The position numbers and the translations under genes are program-made. A stretch of DNA of 64,000 bases, from assembly GCF_036373705.1 (NCBI RefSeq), contig NC_089856.1, positions 11,309,001 through 11,373,000 on the forward strand. Reading direction: 5' to 3'. This DNA is from Amia ocellicauda. Lineage: Eukaryota > Chordata > Actinopteri > Amiiformes > Amiidae. The notes under the pieces are model-generated. The model had not been told where the DNA came from, made no database searches, and was given only the letters and a program-made list of their open reading frames with translations. This document shows positions 1-26,700 of this stretch, piece by piece. Each line of letters starts with the position of its first letter. The stretch's first letter is position 1.

Positions 1-911
1 GCGTAGCAGGCTGGGTCTCGGGCTATCAGCAGAGTCCATTAGCTTAATCACCACAACCCCCGACCCCTTGACAAACAGATTGCTTCTCTATGGTGAAACT
101 CAAGGTTATAGCAACATGTGAGCCCTACTGGTAGAGGGAGATGCCTGTCTTTCAGACTGACACCTCAGAGACCACCATTGCATTCATTGCAAGCCATACG
201 AGAGCAAAAGCCCCACAGGTATCCGGTTCCTTTACTCCCAAAAGCCAGGACTCGTGTTTAGCTGCTGGCACTTTATTGATCCGTATTTCATTATGTTTTT
301 TTCCACGCTGCCCTGGCACTTCAGTCATCTTGGAAAATGAGAATCCTTCCATAGCCTTCACTCTCATTCCTTGTTGCATTGCGTGATGTTTAAGATGTCT
401 TCTATGAAACGTCTGACTAACATCATCATCAACCTTGGCATCCTCTCTAAAATCCTCTGGTCCCCCTGCGCAAAAATAAACTGAAGGAGAGGCAGTGATT
501 CATGTAGCTATATATGTATATATTCACACATATAGAAAAGCTCATATGCATAAGGCTGAACAGCTGGCATATGTGTGTCTGTGCTGTGTGTATGACTGGC
601 TGCTGGAGGCAGTATACATAAAGAATTGCAAATAGTAAAAGCAGAAGAATCACATCGAAGCTTCCACTGTTTATACCCGCAATGCGCACATACGGCAGCT
701 CCCTCCCCTGGCACAGCAGCTAAATTGAAACTGCTTAAGTGATCTGAGGTCTAAGGTCTTTGCTTCATCAATTAAGCCACTTAAAGACAATGAAGTGAGT
801 GTAGCTCAGGCTGTGGCACTGGGTGGCGGGGGGAGGTGGCGACTGGAGGTGCTCAGGCTGCCCATCTGTGGGGTAAATAAATGACCAGGAGTGTGCTTTG
901 ACTACCCGCAG
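1..911. other. Intron of MAP3K12 (left edge of window)
   Basis: No exon of the kinase gene could be recognised here. The first exon in the window begins at 912 after a CAG acceptor, so this stretch is read as the intron before it. The short open frames on both strands match no family I know and contain no splice-consistent coding sequence. Confidence 0.7.
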
Positions 912-3900
912 GCGGAGTGGCGCGAGGAGGTGAAGCAGCACTTTGAGAAGATCAAGTCTGAGGGCACCTGTCTGCACCGGCTGGACGAGGAACTCATCAA
1001 CCGACGCAGAGAGGAGCTCAGGTGAGTGGGCAGGCCATATTTGCGTTCCTTTGGCCAGAGAGATTTTGCAAATGCATGCATCTGAAGCAGGGCCCGGCAG
1101 TCCGAGCTGGAGTGTGTTAAACCAGGGGAGGCTGACCCTGATCGCTGAAAGAGCCACAGGATTCAATAAAGTTTGAACTCCAGGTTGACTTCCGCTTTCA
1201 TCTTTAACACCAAAATCTCCAATATTTGACAGCGGTATCCTCTAAACGAAACCTGTCTCCATCTGTAGAACATCATCTAAAATTGTGAACAGAATAGTCA
1301 AGTTCATAAGCGCCAGATAGAGAACCCTGGGTTGGCTATAATACATTGAGAATAGTCTGAACATGTGACAGACAGAACTAGAGAGGGGCTCCATTCACAC
1401 ACCCAACGGCACAATTTTTATTTATCACAAGAACATCTAAATGGGACCAGAAATTCAACCTACTTTTGTATGCTGGAATTATGCCATTTGTGTTGACAGG
1501 CACGCCCTGGATATCCGAGAGCACTACGAGAGGAAGCTGGAGAGAGCCAACAACCTGTACATGGAGCTCAACGCTGTCATGCTGCAGCTGGAGCTCAAGG
1601 AGAAGGAGCTGATGAGGTATGGAGGGAGGGATGGAGTGATGGAGGGATAGAAGGAGTGAGGGAGAGTATCTGTGGTCCCTGTGGGCTAGGGTGCCTTTCC
1701 ACAGTAGGGAGTGAGGGTTTACAGATAGAGTTACAGAGAGTTAGCTCTGTGTGTGAGTGTAATGCATGTGTGTGCATGTGTCCAAGGAGAGAGCAGTCTC
1801 TGGATAAGAAGTACCCCGGGCTCTTCAAGCACCACAGCTCGCGCCAGGGCGGCCCCTCCAACTCCATGGAGAAGCTCATCAAGAAGCGCAACGTCCCACA
1901 GAAGCTGCCCTCGCACAGCAAACGGTGAGCACTGTAGCATACAGCACAGCACAAAGTACAGCACAACACTGAAGTATACAGCTCAGCACAGCACCCTGCA
2001 CTTCCTCACCTCACCTCACACAGCCCCCACACACTCCCTTCCCCAGTGCAGCACTCTGTGGTGTGAGTCACACCGGGCTCTTACACTGTAAACACGCTGC
2101 TCTCCAACTCATATATACCTCTCTCTACCACACTTTGTTAATGTAATTTCCTGAGCTGGAATCCGGGACTGTAACTCCTATTGCCTCTCCCCTCACTTTC
2201 CTTCCGCCTCTCTTCTTGTCCCCGTCCCTCTGTGTCCACAGGCCAGACATCCTGAAATCAGAGGTGATCCTGCCTAAGCTGGACTCCTCCATGACACAGG
2301 TCACCATCCCCTCCTGCCCCAACAAGGGCTCCACCTCGCCAGGCCGCTCGCGAAGAGGCAAGACCCGTTATAGGAAGGCAGGCGGCAAGGGCAGCAGTGG
2401 GGACCTGGCGGGGCTGAAGGCTGCCCTGGCGCCCCCGTGCCGCGACCCCACCAACCCACTGCCAACCAAGCACCTGGACCCCAGCGCCGCCTTGCGGGGG
2501 CTGCAGCACGACCTACTGCTGAAGAAGATGTCCAACTCCAGTCCCGACCTTATCTCCACCACCCTGGAAGCCGAGGGACGAAACAAGGGGGACAGGGGCA
2601 GTCTCAGCGCCTCGGCGGGCCTGGCGGGGGCCGGAGGTGGGGAGGAAGCGGCGGAGGCTGGTGGTGGCGCCGACGACCTCACCGAGACCCCACCACGCAG
2701 TGACACGCCCAGCGAGGACGCTGCCTCCATCCCTTTCTCCAGCAGCCCCGATTCGCCCTGCGGGAGAGGCGGGGCGACGGGGCGGGGCTCTGTGCTGGGG
2801 TCACCCCGCCTCCCGCAGGATGGGGAGGAGAAGGAAGAGGGGCCGGGGGTCAGCCGGGCACCCAGGGGAGGAGCCGGGGGCAGCGGGCAGCAGCACCTGA
2901 CTCCCGCAGCCATCCTGTACAGAGCCGCCGTCACACGGAAACAGGTACTCTCCCCACTGCCCCAAAACCCCACACACCAATCACACCACTTAATGGAATA
3001 AGGACAGGCCATCAAGCAGAAATGGCTTTGTATTGTGAGAGAACAGGGCGAATCTCAACTTCTCTTCTCTTCTCTTCTCTTCTCTTCTCTTCTCTTCTCT
3101 GTGCAGAAGAGGGGCGTGTCATCAGAGGAGGAGGAGGGGGAGGTGGACAGTGAGGTGGAGTTGCCACGGAGACAGAGGTGAGTTGCGTGGGATTATGTAC
3201 CTACTACCCGAGCAAATGTTGAGTATTGTTTCGTCTTCTGTGGTTTCCCCCTGGCTGACCTCCCAGCTTGCCACAGCGCCCATCAGAATTGCGCTACTGT
3301 CCTCCCCTCCCTACTCCCACAACTCTGATACCACAATAGAAAATGAACGTGCAGTTGAGTTTGTACGGAAGTTTACGAGAGCTGCATCAACAGTGAATCC
3401 AGCAGCGTTAACAGGCAGCGCTTGTATCTTCAGTTGCTTCATGAAAGGTAATCCTTTCGCAATTCAGTTCCAATTCCAACCTATTCTGTCAATGACAAAA
3501 AATGGAATTTGCAACGGGTCTGAAAAAGGGAATTGGAATTTGAAAAAGTGGAATTGACTGCAACCCTGGAAATATGATAGAGAGCAAAGCAAAGAGATGT
3601 GTCAAACCAGGGTAAAACTGATCAGACCCCTACTGCTTCCATCCCACCCTGTTGACCTCTAGTTAGTCCTGAAACGGGATGCAATTTTTTTCCCTCCCCG
3701 TAAACTGCAAAGAACAGAAAAACGGGATGGAAAGTACCCACTCATTTCCATGGCGAGACACGATTGAGTGAGATTGAATGAATAACACCGCAAGAAAGCA
3801 AACAAACAACAGACACGCAGAGAAATTAAACAGTAGGTGGTGGGGGGTACTAACCGTTACAGCCAAGACACACACTTTCTCTAACCACACTGCGCCACAT

Positions 3901-5378
3901 TTGAAAGCTGATTCTCATGTGGCTTGGTACTGATCTACTCTGCAGGAGGCCCGCCGGCATGAGCAAATGCCAGTCGCTGTCCACCTTCAGCTCGGAGAAC
4001 CTGTCTGTGTCCGACGGCGAGGAGGGCAACACCAGTGACCACTCCCACAGCGGCACGCCAGACGTGGTCAGCACCAACACGGACGAGCGGCTGGACGACA
4101 AGTCAGACGACCTGCTGTCCCAGAGCTCCGAGATCCCGGTGGACGCGCTGCAGCAGTCGGACGGGCTGTCCGAGAAGGAGGCAGCGGTGCGAGAGGTCAA
4201 GACTCAGCTGAACGCAGAGCACAACACCTACGAGGTGAAGCCCCCTACTCCGCCCTTCCCTTGCACCCTCTGTGTCCCCCTTCTGTCCGAAGCAAAGGAA
4301 ATCTTCTGGCACAGACCTTGGGGGTCTGGAGGGAATATGAGGAGAATTCCCCATCTGGTCTTGGCTCTACCAGGTGGTCACTCTCTCCGTCTCTGTCTCG
4401 CGTTTGCCACTGACCAGGCCTGTTGTCCACTACACTGAAAACAGCAGCTCTGTGCGAGTGTGCTTTATAATTACAGGGATATTTAGTTCAATCACTATCA
4501 TGCTGTGGAAATAAAGTGATGTGACAAGCGATATACAAAACAATACAAACATGTTGGCTTCTGCCCTTGGGAGTTTTTTTATTTTTATGATTCCTGTGAT
4601 CAGTGTGAGAAACTTTCCAATGACAGGAATGTTTAGTTGCATGAGAGAATATTGTCCTTGTGCACACATTGCTCATTATAAACCCATCACATGGCTTTTA
4701 TTGCAGTTGCGTCTGGTTAGGATATTACCAACCAGGATGGACTCGTGAGAAAGTGGACACATTCAAAAGCAAGTGAATATCAGCTTTGAATTTGTTAGAT
4801 AACATAAATAAATATATATATATAGGGGGTGATTTTACAAGCTTTGCCTCCCCCACCGGCCCCAATTAGCGTCGAGTAATTGCAATAGTATTAAAATACA
4901 AATCTAGAACCTTTAGAAGAGAGAGATTACAGTACTGTCCCCACTCAAAACCTCACAGCAAGATTGACAGCAAAAACCTCCAACACCTCTCAAACTGTGA
5001 ATGTCTTTCAGTCAAGTTCAGAGCCATACAGTTGAATTCGCAGCTGATGTTAGGGAGATAAATCTAGTTTCACCACAGTACAGCAGGGAAGCATCTGAAT
5101 ATTTTCATCCCAGTGCTGGTGGGTGGGGCTTTAAGGGAGGGAATCTGATTGGACAGGAGTGTGTATCTGTGTGGATAACAACGAATAACTAAATAAATAT
5201 ACAGTTACAGAGTGATGACAATTCCCCAGTGCTGGTAGAGGATTACAGAGATTTTAACGCCCCGTTTCGTCCTCCACAGATCCCGTCCCACTACGACGAC
5301 TCCGACTGCGACAGCGCCGAGCTGGACCACTCAGGCAGCGCGGAGGCCAGCCACCCCTCCAGCACCGTCACTTGGTGA
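912..5378 (+). CDS. map3k12: MAP3K12 (dual leucine zipper kinase), C-terminal half, partial
   Basis: Seven exons are joined in phase: 912-1021, 1500-1616, 1787-1924, 2242-2944, 3107-3177, 3946-4234 and 5280-5378 (stop TGA 5376-5378). They give 508 residues. The kinase domain and first part of the leucine-zipper region lie left of the window. The sequence opens with [18 protein letters not shown], continues through the helical stretch [18 protein letters not shown], then [44 protein letters not shown] and [19 protein letters not shown]. All are hallmarks of DLK. The product is a neuronal mitogen-activated kinase kinase kinase upstream of JNK and p38, acting in axon injury signalling. The C-terminal region is low in complexity and glycine/serine rich. 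The tail ends [13 protein letters not shown]...STVTW. PCBP2 next door favours MAP3K12 over its relative MAP3K13. Each junction has GT-AG borders and a matching phase. Confidence 0.9.
3060..3100 (+). repeat. (TCTTC)n microsatellite at a splice acceptor
   Basis: About eight copies of a CTTCT unit run up to the GTGCAG acceptor of the MAP3K12 exon at 3107. The repeat serves as the polypyrimidine tract. Confidence 0.9.
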
Positions 5379-8300
5379 TGAGCCCGAGGACCCCTGTGCC
5401 CACCAGGCACCCTGTACATACCCCCCCCCCCACCGTGGACCACCTCACCCTCACCGGGGCCACTCCCTCTCTCACATCTCCTCACGCCCCCCCACCCAGA
5501 CGAAGACCAACAACATTGTATCACAGGGAGGGTCCTTTTTACTCTGTTTCAAACTTGGTCATCTTTGTTCTTTTCTCTGAAATTGTGATCATTAACTGGG
5601 GATTTTAATTCCATAGGACAAAAGATGGGGGGGATGGGGGGCCGGAGATTCCGAGTATGTGATTTGAACACATACTGCCCCCCCATAATTTCAGGATTTC
5701 TCCTCGTATTCTTCCTTTAGGGAAGGGATTTATTGTAAGGCAGTCGTCAACTCTGTCACTTGCTTGGCTTTGTGACACAAACCGGATCTCAATGAGGGGA
5801 GAGAAAAACACAAACACAATATCCATTATGTTACATTACTTTTTCTTTTCTTTTGCAGAGCCCGAAAGAACAAACTTTGTTTACATTTTTATGTTGAAAT
5901 TATTAATTAATTTATTTATGTACATTTGTACGGATGTATGATTTTCAGTTGTTTTCTTCCAAATATATTTTATATCAGGGATTGAGTTTACAGTTTTACG
6001 TTTGTCGATTTGAAGTCCTTATAAATATTTACACTGTACAAAGAGAAAGTTTAAAAAAAATTAAGGTATAATCACATATAGATTGTACGATAGATTGGTG
6101 CTGATCTTGTGACTGAAATCAGAGGCTGCAGGGTGGTTTTCAATGGTGCTGTGACTGAGAGGCCACTTGAGGGAGTGGGGGAGCCAGTGGCTTCAAAAAC
6201 TAATATCAATATCGAACGATCAGAGCATTCCAATACCACCCCCTGTAAAGTGCTGCTCTGGGGCAACACTTCCACACAAACGCCACCTTATGGAAATGAA
6301 TGGTGCCCAGAAAGTGCCCACTTTAGATGGTAACCAAAGACTTGATCCGAGACACTTAAAAGGGACAGCGCTCTTTGTTAAGACCTGGAGTGGATTTAAA
6401 CAGTAGTGCCATGTGAAGCACTGCAAAAGCCTTTGTCCTTGTAGAGCACTTGTTAATGCAGCTTGACACCCACTCTGAAGGGTCAGATAGAGCACCCAAA
6501 AGCAATACAAAAATACAGAAAACTTAGTGTGTGTGTGTATGTGTATATATAGACAAACACGTACACATCCTTCACCCAATACAGAGTGGGGAATTTATTC
6601 AAAGCAAAGAAAACTACTAATATTGGTACAGATTCGGTATAGAATTTACCTCGCCCAAGTGACAAAACCAGTTGGATCCAGTTTTTCAAGATTTTTTTCT
6701 TTGATTGGTCCTTAAAAAATGAAAAAGCAAAGATGTCAGATTATATATCCACCGAGGTCAGTGGTACACTGCTCTGTAGTACAATCATTGATCACTAAAG
6801 ATCACCCTTGGTCCTCAATCCGTTCTCCTGTGGTATGTCCACAGCCCGGCTCGGTGGCCTCCCCCTTCACAGGTGCTGGCCAGTACAGTTGAAGAACACT
6901 GCCCTCTGGTGTCCAAAAGAGGCAGCCATACCACGTTTCCAATTATACTCTGGAAGCCATACAATGTCAGCCTCGATTTAAAACAGAACAAAAATTACTT
7001 GTTAATGTTTTTTGGGTTGTTTTCCTGTTCTTTTTTTATACCGCATTATGTATTGTATCTGTGTACTATAGGAAATGTATTTAAAAGAGGAGAAAAAGAA
7101 TCTTAAGAAAAAAAACAAATTAAACGGCACTCCGTTAGAACCACCATGACTGTGTAGAGGAGGAGTTTTATTTGGGGGACTGTTCTCTTGCTTTGCAGAT
7201 TGTGGCTTCATTTTCTCTGAGGAGGAAGGAGCTTTGAGCTGGACAGATGCCGGTCAAGACCACGCAGTGCTGTTGCTACTTATAGATATCAAACTCTGGC
7301 ATTCCTCCCACATGGGAATGACCTGGGTTGGGGGGAAAGGCACATTTGCCCATGCAGAGCAGAAAAAAAAAAAAAAGCCTTAAACCATAGGATTGTTCTT
7401 TTCATCCATGGTTGATATGGGAAGGACATTTTCCTCAAACCCTATTCTGTCTTTAAACACCCTTGCTGTAAACATCATACAAAGTTTCATTCTCTGCCCA
7501 TCAGCCTACTGGTATTCATATGGTGAAAACCTGCCAATTCAGTGCATGTACTTGTTAAAATTTTAGTTGGGAAGCACTAAAATATTAACCTTTCACAGTA
7601 CAGAAAAGTCTAAAGGTTGCACACAGACATTGATATAATTGACATTGACACAAATGTTGATAAACATCAAGTAACAGTGTTTGCAGTGAAGAGTCCAGCA
7701 CAGCTGATGCAAGACGTGACCGCATTCCCCATGCTCTGTGGGAGTCCGCACTGCAGGTCTTTTGCACAATTTAATGAAAAATTAACTGCACCAGTTCTGT
7801 GGTCTCCGATACTCAGTCGGGGACTCCCCAAACCCCTTCAGGTTTTTTAGGGGGGGGCTCCAATGAGTGGCTCAAGATCACATTGCTTTGATAAGCGAAT
7901 GATGGGGTTCACTGGAGAACTGCAGCCTTCTGGGTGTCCCACTGAAAACCAGCCTCTTTGAAATTAACCCGTTCCTGCCCTTAAGCGACAAACTGGCCTG
8001 AGCCCAGACCGGAGACCAGGGCTTCATGAGCGCCGCCTGCATTTCATGTTCAAAAGTGTTACAGGTCTGATGGAAAGCATTTCAGGAGGCATTGTACTGG
8101 TTTGTTTCAACATTTTTCAGCTTTTAATTCTGTGTAATTCAGAGTTTTAACAGTAGCGGGGGGTGGGGGGTGCCCCCGGGTCAACAAGGTTTTGAAACGA
8201 GCAAAGGGGGTTAAATTTTAGAAAATAAAAAGGTGATTTTAGGTAAAGAACTTCAAGATACCAGTGATAATCCTTGGACTAACTCATGTTGCCACAATAC

Positions 8301-8783
8301 AGTGTGGGCTGGACACCATACAAAAAAGAAAAGAAAAAAAGCCTGTCATATGATCAGCCTAAATCAATAACAAAATGCAGGGGGGGGGGGGGGGGGGGAA
8401 TACAAAAATAAAATAAAAAATACCCTAAAAGGTTTTCCACATAGACTGGACTAGAGTTTGATGGTATCTTCCATCAGAGGGACTACCCTTTCATGACTGC
8501 TGGACCTCTTCGTTCTTCCCCAAAGACTGCACACAGTGGTAATGGGAAGTAGGAATGCTGCAACTAAAGACAGTAATCGCAAAAGGTACTGATCAGCCTA
8601 TGTATCCATTAAATGTCATCTCTGCTGCAAACGGTCTATGGTTGCTAGAATCTGGCCTGCACCGACATGCTCCCAATGCCAACATGCATCAGGCCTCACG
8701 GTTGCCCTTTCACAACCACACCGGCACCGCACGGGTTTCCTAAGAGACACACGAGGACGGCCAACTTCAAGGACAAGCCTGGG
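5379..8783. other. Convergent 3' region: MAP3K12 3' UTR and gap to PCBP2
   Basis: MAP3K12 (plus) and PCBP2 (minus) end tail to tail here. The AT-rich stretch at about 5860-6060 looks like 3' UTR of MAP3K12. I could not fix its poly(A) site: AATAAA occurs on the plus strand near 8223 and 8403, and ATTAAA near 7123, and none is clearly best. No coding exon was recognised. A run of 19 G lies at 8380-8398. Confidence 0.5.
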
Positions 8784-8789
8784 TTTATT
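8784..8789 (-). terminator. Candidate PCBP2 poly(A) signal (short-tail transcript)
   Basis: AATAAA on the minus strand, about 500 bases beyond the stop at 9288-9290. The sequence that follows contains a GT-rich stretch (CGTGTGTCTC), as expected of a cleavage signal. Other A-rich hexamers nearby mean longer forms are possible. Confidence 0.45.
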
Positions 8790-9287
8790 TCCTTTTAAAG
8801 AGTAAAAAATAGAATTTTAAAACAAAAATAAACCCAAAAAAATGCGGAGATAATAAATCAGTCCATCTATTCTTTTTTAATTTTTTTGTATTTTTTTTTT
8901 ATTTCTTTTTTTTTTGTCGTTTTTTTTCTTAGAAAAATCTGACATTACAGAACTAAACTTAAGCCTATTCAGATTTTTCACTTCTACACTTTCTGATGGT
9001 ATAACAAACAAAAAATGAAAGGGGAAAGGGAAGGAAAAAAAAAAACTCTTCATTTTTGGAGAAAAAAAAAAACAAAAAAACATTAAAACCACTGACCAGT
9101 TTGCAAAGGGGATTAAAAACAAAAATCTTAAGGGAAGGTCAAACCAAAAATGCTGATGGGTTTTCATAGGTGGGCAAGAGATGAACAAAAAAATAAAAAT
9201 ATCAGGTACAGTGAATTGTGACGTTAAATATTTAGATGCATCTCATAGGTAAAAAGTAGGAGTTAGTGTGGAGATTGTGTCTACATG
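8790..9287 (-). other. Presumed PCBP2 3' UTR (short-tail form)
   Basis: Sequence from the PCBP2 stop to the AATAAA at 8784. On the plus strand 8875-9070 is rich in poly(T) and poly(A) runs. Open frames here are short and low in complexity and are not taken as genes. Confidence 0.5.
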
Positions 9288-22045
<12,758 letters not shown>

Positions 22046-23511
22046 GTTGAAGTAGTGACAGGGATAGGGTCAGGCTGGTCAAGAAGAACTGGTGTCTTTG
22101 GTCACAAGAATGGAATCTGGCAGAGTGGACAGGGATGAGGGTGAGACACCAACAGAGGTGCGGGACCGGGCCTGGGAACAAGGCTGCACGCTGCGGGTCA
22201 CACTGTGCACACTCATCGGGCTCCCAAAAGACACGCCTTCCCCGAGACAAACATGGTACAAATGAAGTCTGTTTATAGAAATGCATTCAAATTATACCCT
22301 TTCAAAGACGAGATATGAATGTAGTTGTCATATTCCTCATTGATATTAAAATGAAGGGTATGTGCGTGGTTGGATTTTCAGTCTTTTTACTTAAATTCAA
22401 ATCAATAACGTGCGTCTATATAATTGTATACAGTATTTTCGCGTATCCGCCCCCTGCAATTAATCGGTTGTCTCCGTTAATACCCAACACGTTTCTTAAA
22501 TTGAAGGGACAACGTCACTTCCTTTAATAGTAACTGGTCACAGAATCCCGGCAGAAAAAATATAAACTGGTTTCTTGAATGGGATTTGCGATAGATGTGC
22601 ATACATATGGGAACAGGAAAGTAGTTCAACTCGTCCCCGGCATTATTGAAATACTTATGTTCAACAAAGGGTACTTTTTGAAGCCTGCTTCGCGTCAAGA
22701 GCAGTTCACACACGCATTACTTTACAGCGTTGTAAAGTAAAACTACGTATGGTGGCGTGTTGTAGATTGGAGGACTACACCTCGCTGGCACCTATCTAGG
22801 GGCTCCGTCCAGCTCTATTGTAAGATACACAATAGGAGTACGTATGCAATATTGGAGTTTAAAAATATTTCGAAGGAAATAAGTTAAAATCCAAAGAAGA
22901 AGTTACATTTCCTAAACAAAACGGCAACCAGAAGAAACCCGGGCCCAGGGTGATGCATCTGAAGATGTCAGATTTCGTCCTCTACGACAGCAACAAACGC
23001 GCAACTGCAACCCAAGACAACGTGGAAACGTTTCGTCTGGAAGTGCACCGAGTTTACTACGCCATTTCGCACAACCAAATGAATTAAAAACTCGCCAAAC
23101 GAAACGATCGGCCCTACTAGTCTACTTTCTGCTCTCAATAAGCCATTAAAACGTTAAAAAGCACAGTAGTAGTAGGAAAGGACCGGAATCATTAAACCGG
23201 ACACTGTTTACGACTGCCCGACAGTCCACCCCAACCCCCCACTACGCAAAACTATATAAATAAATACCCGTGGAAGTGGAAACACGATGCAATACTATAC
23301 CGAAGTCATCCAAAGTAGGATAACAAGATGGAAAACGACACACGGGCCGGTTACTGCCAATGCATTTCATTTTAAACGCCAGGCTTGCATAATCCGCATT
23401 GTGCTGCGTGCTCCTGCGGCCTACTCCTCCACATGAAGCCTGGACTCCTACCCGTGGCGCGCTGCTCCTCTCGGAAACGTGTATTTGTGCGGAATAAAAA
23501 TGTTTTCTTAC
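22046..23511 (-). other. PCBP2 5' UTR and first intron
   Basis: The ATG exon has no upstream in-frame start. Candidate acceptors for it lie at TTCTTGACCAG or TCTGCCAG, upstream of 22045, and I could not choose between them. No other coding sequence is seen. Confidence 0.5.
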
Positions 23512-23700
23512 CTGTTTCGTGCCTTGAAAGGTGTTCAGGGGGGAGGGTAGGGTTTGAAGGGTAGAAGGGGAGAGGTTCGGGTGGGTAAAAAACCCAGGGG
23601 GAGAGTTTAAAAAGGAGCCGGGGAGAAGGGAAGAGAGACAGTGAGAGATGGAGCTCCTCTCGAACACAAAGACAACAACACCGTCGCCTTTCAACTTTCA
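23512..23700 (-). promoter_or_regulatory. Probable PCBP2 first non-coding exon and promoter region
   Basis: A donor on the minus strand, CGAAACAG followed by GTAAGA, ends an exon at 23512. Upstream of it the transcript strand is strongly pyrimidine-rich (CTCTCCCC, CCCTTCTCCCCGG). That suits a first exon with a C/U-rich 5' UTR. The 5' edge given is approximate. Confidence 0.5.
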
Positions 23701-26700
23701 CCTTTGAACCGACCCTCCCCCCTTCCCTGTGCGTATTTCTAATAACGCGTAAAGGGGTTAAATAAAACCGGGAAAACGTCAGCATGTGGAAATGGCAATA
23801 TTGACAACAGTGAACATAACAATAATGATTTGTTAATGTAACTTTAACATTTGGTCCAGTGGAAATTTACTAGGAAGCAGTGCCGTTCGACCCCAGTCAG
23901 AAAGACATACGTCATCATGGCTTATTTCAGCGCTTGAAACGCTCTATACGCTGTATATTTACAATAATAATAATATAATTGATTCTTGATACGCGACGAA
24001 ATAAAATACGTTGTTACTATAAAATTATATTGCATAGCCTTACTTAATAGTATTAATAATACAATGTATGTTTGATACGGGACGAAATATAATAGTTTGT
24101 TATAATATCACATTGTATGACCTTACGTATTTCGTTTAGTGATAATGTTTATTTAAATATTAATCTTTATTTGTTTATATTTTCAATGTAAATTAAAGAA
24201 GCTGCTGCTGGCAAATATAGAAATCCGCACTTGTAATGAATAAAATCACTGCGTGGTAAGTATGCTATAAGTATAATTTAAAACAAGGGAGACATCATTT
24301 GCAAAACAAAACGCAGTTGTGATTTGCATATAACTCAGATTATTATATTATTATATAGATTATTGCAAGACAATCTCCGCCGCATTGTAGTGACGTGCAC
24401 ATTTCTATTATGTTTTCCATTTAAATATTTTCTTACATATACACCTACATGAAAATGACCATAGTTAATCTGTCAGAATCTGTTAAAATATGTGTACACG
24501 TAAAACACGCACATAAAGTAAAACTTTACTTAAAAAAAGTAACTCCAATTTGTATGAATAGTAGCCGCTGCTTTTCTTTGCAACTGCATTTGAAGCACAG
24601 ATGCTGATCTAGATATAATGCAGCAAGTGCTACAGTGCAATTTAAAATGTATTTATTTTGCAGCCTGAAAAACATGCGACAGGTAACGGATTCATATTTT
24701 ATTTACTCGATATGAAGGAAGCAAACGGCAATATTGTTTAGAACATAAATAATGCAGATGGAACGGGCATTGTCAGCAAGAAGAAAACGTGTAGATGTGA
24801 GGTGGTCTGTAATAATTACGTTTTAAAATCCTTATGCAAATGAAGTACAAGCAAGTCCAACAGTCTATATAATTATAATGTTACTTTATATCTATAAATA
24901 GAGAAATAAAGCTCGTTTTTGTTTTCGTCTGGTTGGGTCCACCGCTAATTCAGATTATTCTGCATGGCAGGACGATCTTCCCCTTACTGTTGTGCATTGC
25001 AGAAGTTTTCAATTCTTTTTTTATTATTATTGTTTTAAATAGACTGTATGTTGGCAGGATATGGTTGGTAGAAAAAAAAGAGAGAGAAAAAAACAAACTT
25101 ATTTGTAATGTGTTTTCCATTTAACTAGTCCAGCACATATTGCTTCCTAACAGGCTTAAAATAGGTCTGGGGAAATACTCATTCCCGAGGATCCAGCCCA
25201 TGTATGTTTTGTAGGTATCATAGAAATCATCACCTGCTTAAAACCTGGGGAAATGGGTTCAGTTAAACACACAGGCCAAGCTGTAAACTATAAACTAGCT
25301 CAGTTGAAAGGAAACCTTCTTACCCCCGAGAAACAAAAGTGTAGGCCACCCTTAGCTTCAAAACAGCATGGTTTCTGTACCTTTATTTGTTTAGCTCTAC
25401 TAGCTGCAAATATGACCCTTAAATGGAAACAATGTGTTTAATTAGACCTTTATAATGGTTTGCAGGTCTCATCACTTTACAGGTCTGACATTTTCACACT
25501 TGCAGAGAATCAGGACCTGGCTGAGGAGCTGCCCAGCCAGAATCCAAACCCTGCTGATCTGAGAATCTGGGTGCTGGACTGGTGAAGATCTCGTAGCGCC
25601 CTATTGATCGTTCAGTGTGCAGAGGTCTGCAAATAAGCAGGAGGCATCACTTCCTGTCAGTATTACAAATAAAAACCACTGCTGCGACAGCATTAAGGAA
25701 CATGTTGGCCCAGAAGCACACACTCGTGATCGGCAGATGTTTTTGGGTTGGGAACCTCTGCACTATGAACAGGTGGAGCTTCTATAGGTTAGTTTGACTG
25801 GAGCTGCTAGCCAAGGCATGAATTGAAATCAGTATTAAAACAACCAACCTGTAACAGCATGGTAAAAGTCAGTAGCTATGGCAGAAAATCAACAGGTTCT
25901 CCAAGGTTTATAGCAAAGGTGCTGGATCATGCCATCTTTAAAAGACATCTTTAAACACAAGCCTTTTCCAGTTTGCTTTTGTGTTTTTTCCTCCCACATA
26001 CAATTTAGTATACACTCTGCATGGGTCTCTCATCGTCTGATTATTTACCATCTTGATTGACTATGGCTGTACACATTGTTAGCTTCTGAACAGGCTTCTC
26101 GAAACTGAACCAGGGGAAGTGGCAACGGGGAAGGGTATGATAGTTACACACTGTTCTGTCAAGGGCACTTTCAGGATGGTAACAATACTCCTTTTATTTC
26201 TCCGCTACAATTCCTGGCACTCAGCTTTGAGAATTTTCCCTTCCCCCTCCACCACCCCCCACATTTTATTTGTGCAAATTTGTGCTAGACTGGCAGAAAA
26301 AGGGACGCCACAAAAAAGCCTTTGAAGTTATTAATTTATTGATGTCCGGGGAACTGATTCAAATTGGAATGCTGTGTTTGGTTAAAACTGGATGTGAATG
26401 TATCTTATAATATGAGGAAGAAAAAAAAAAAAAAAAAAAGCTTTCTTCCATTATCTACAGATAATTTCACACTCGCCCTCTTTATAAGATTATACATATA
26501 CATTCATATATAGATTAGATAAAAGAAAGCAGTTATATAGTCAGTAGCACAGTGGGACTTACAGTGGCATCCAGGGGTGTCCTCAGAGAAGCCCGAAATA
26601 TTACGCAACGGAAAATCTGCCTTCTCACTTGCTAAACGTGAGGTGTCAGGGGAATGTGTTGTAGTGGGCAGCCCCCGGAGGACAGTGTGTGAACCCGTTC

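Noticed and set aside
2368-3015. 215-codon minus-strand frame
   Set aside because: It is antisense to the large MAP3K12 exon 2242-2944, whose plus-strand frame is clearly conserved.
912-5378. MAP3K13 instead of MAP3K12
   Set aside because: The two kinases are related, but the tail motifs ([26 protein letters not shown]) and the neighbour PCBP2 fit MAP3K12 better.
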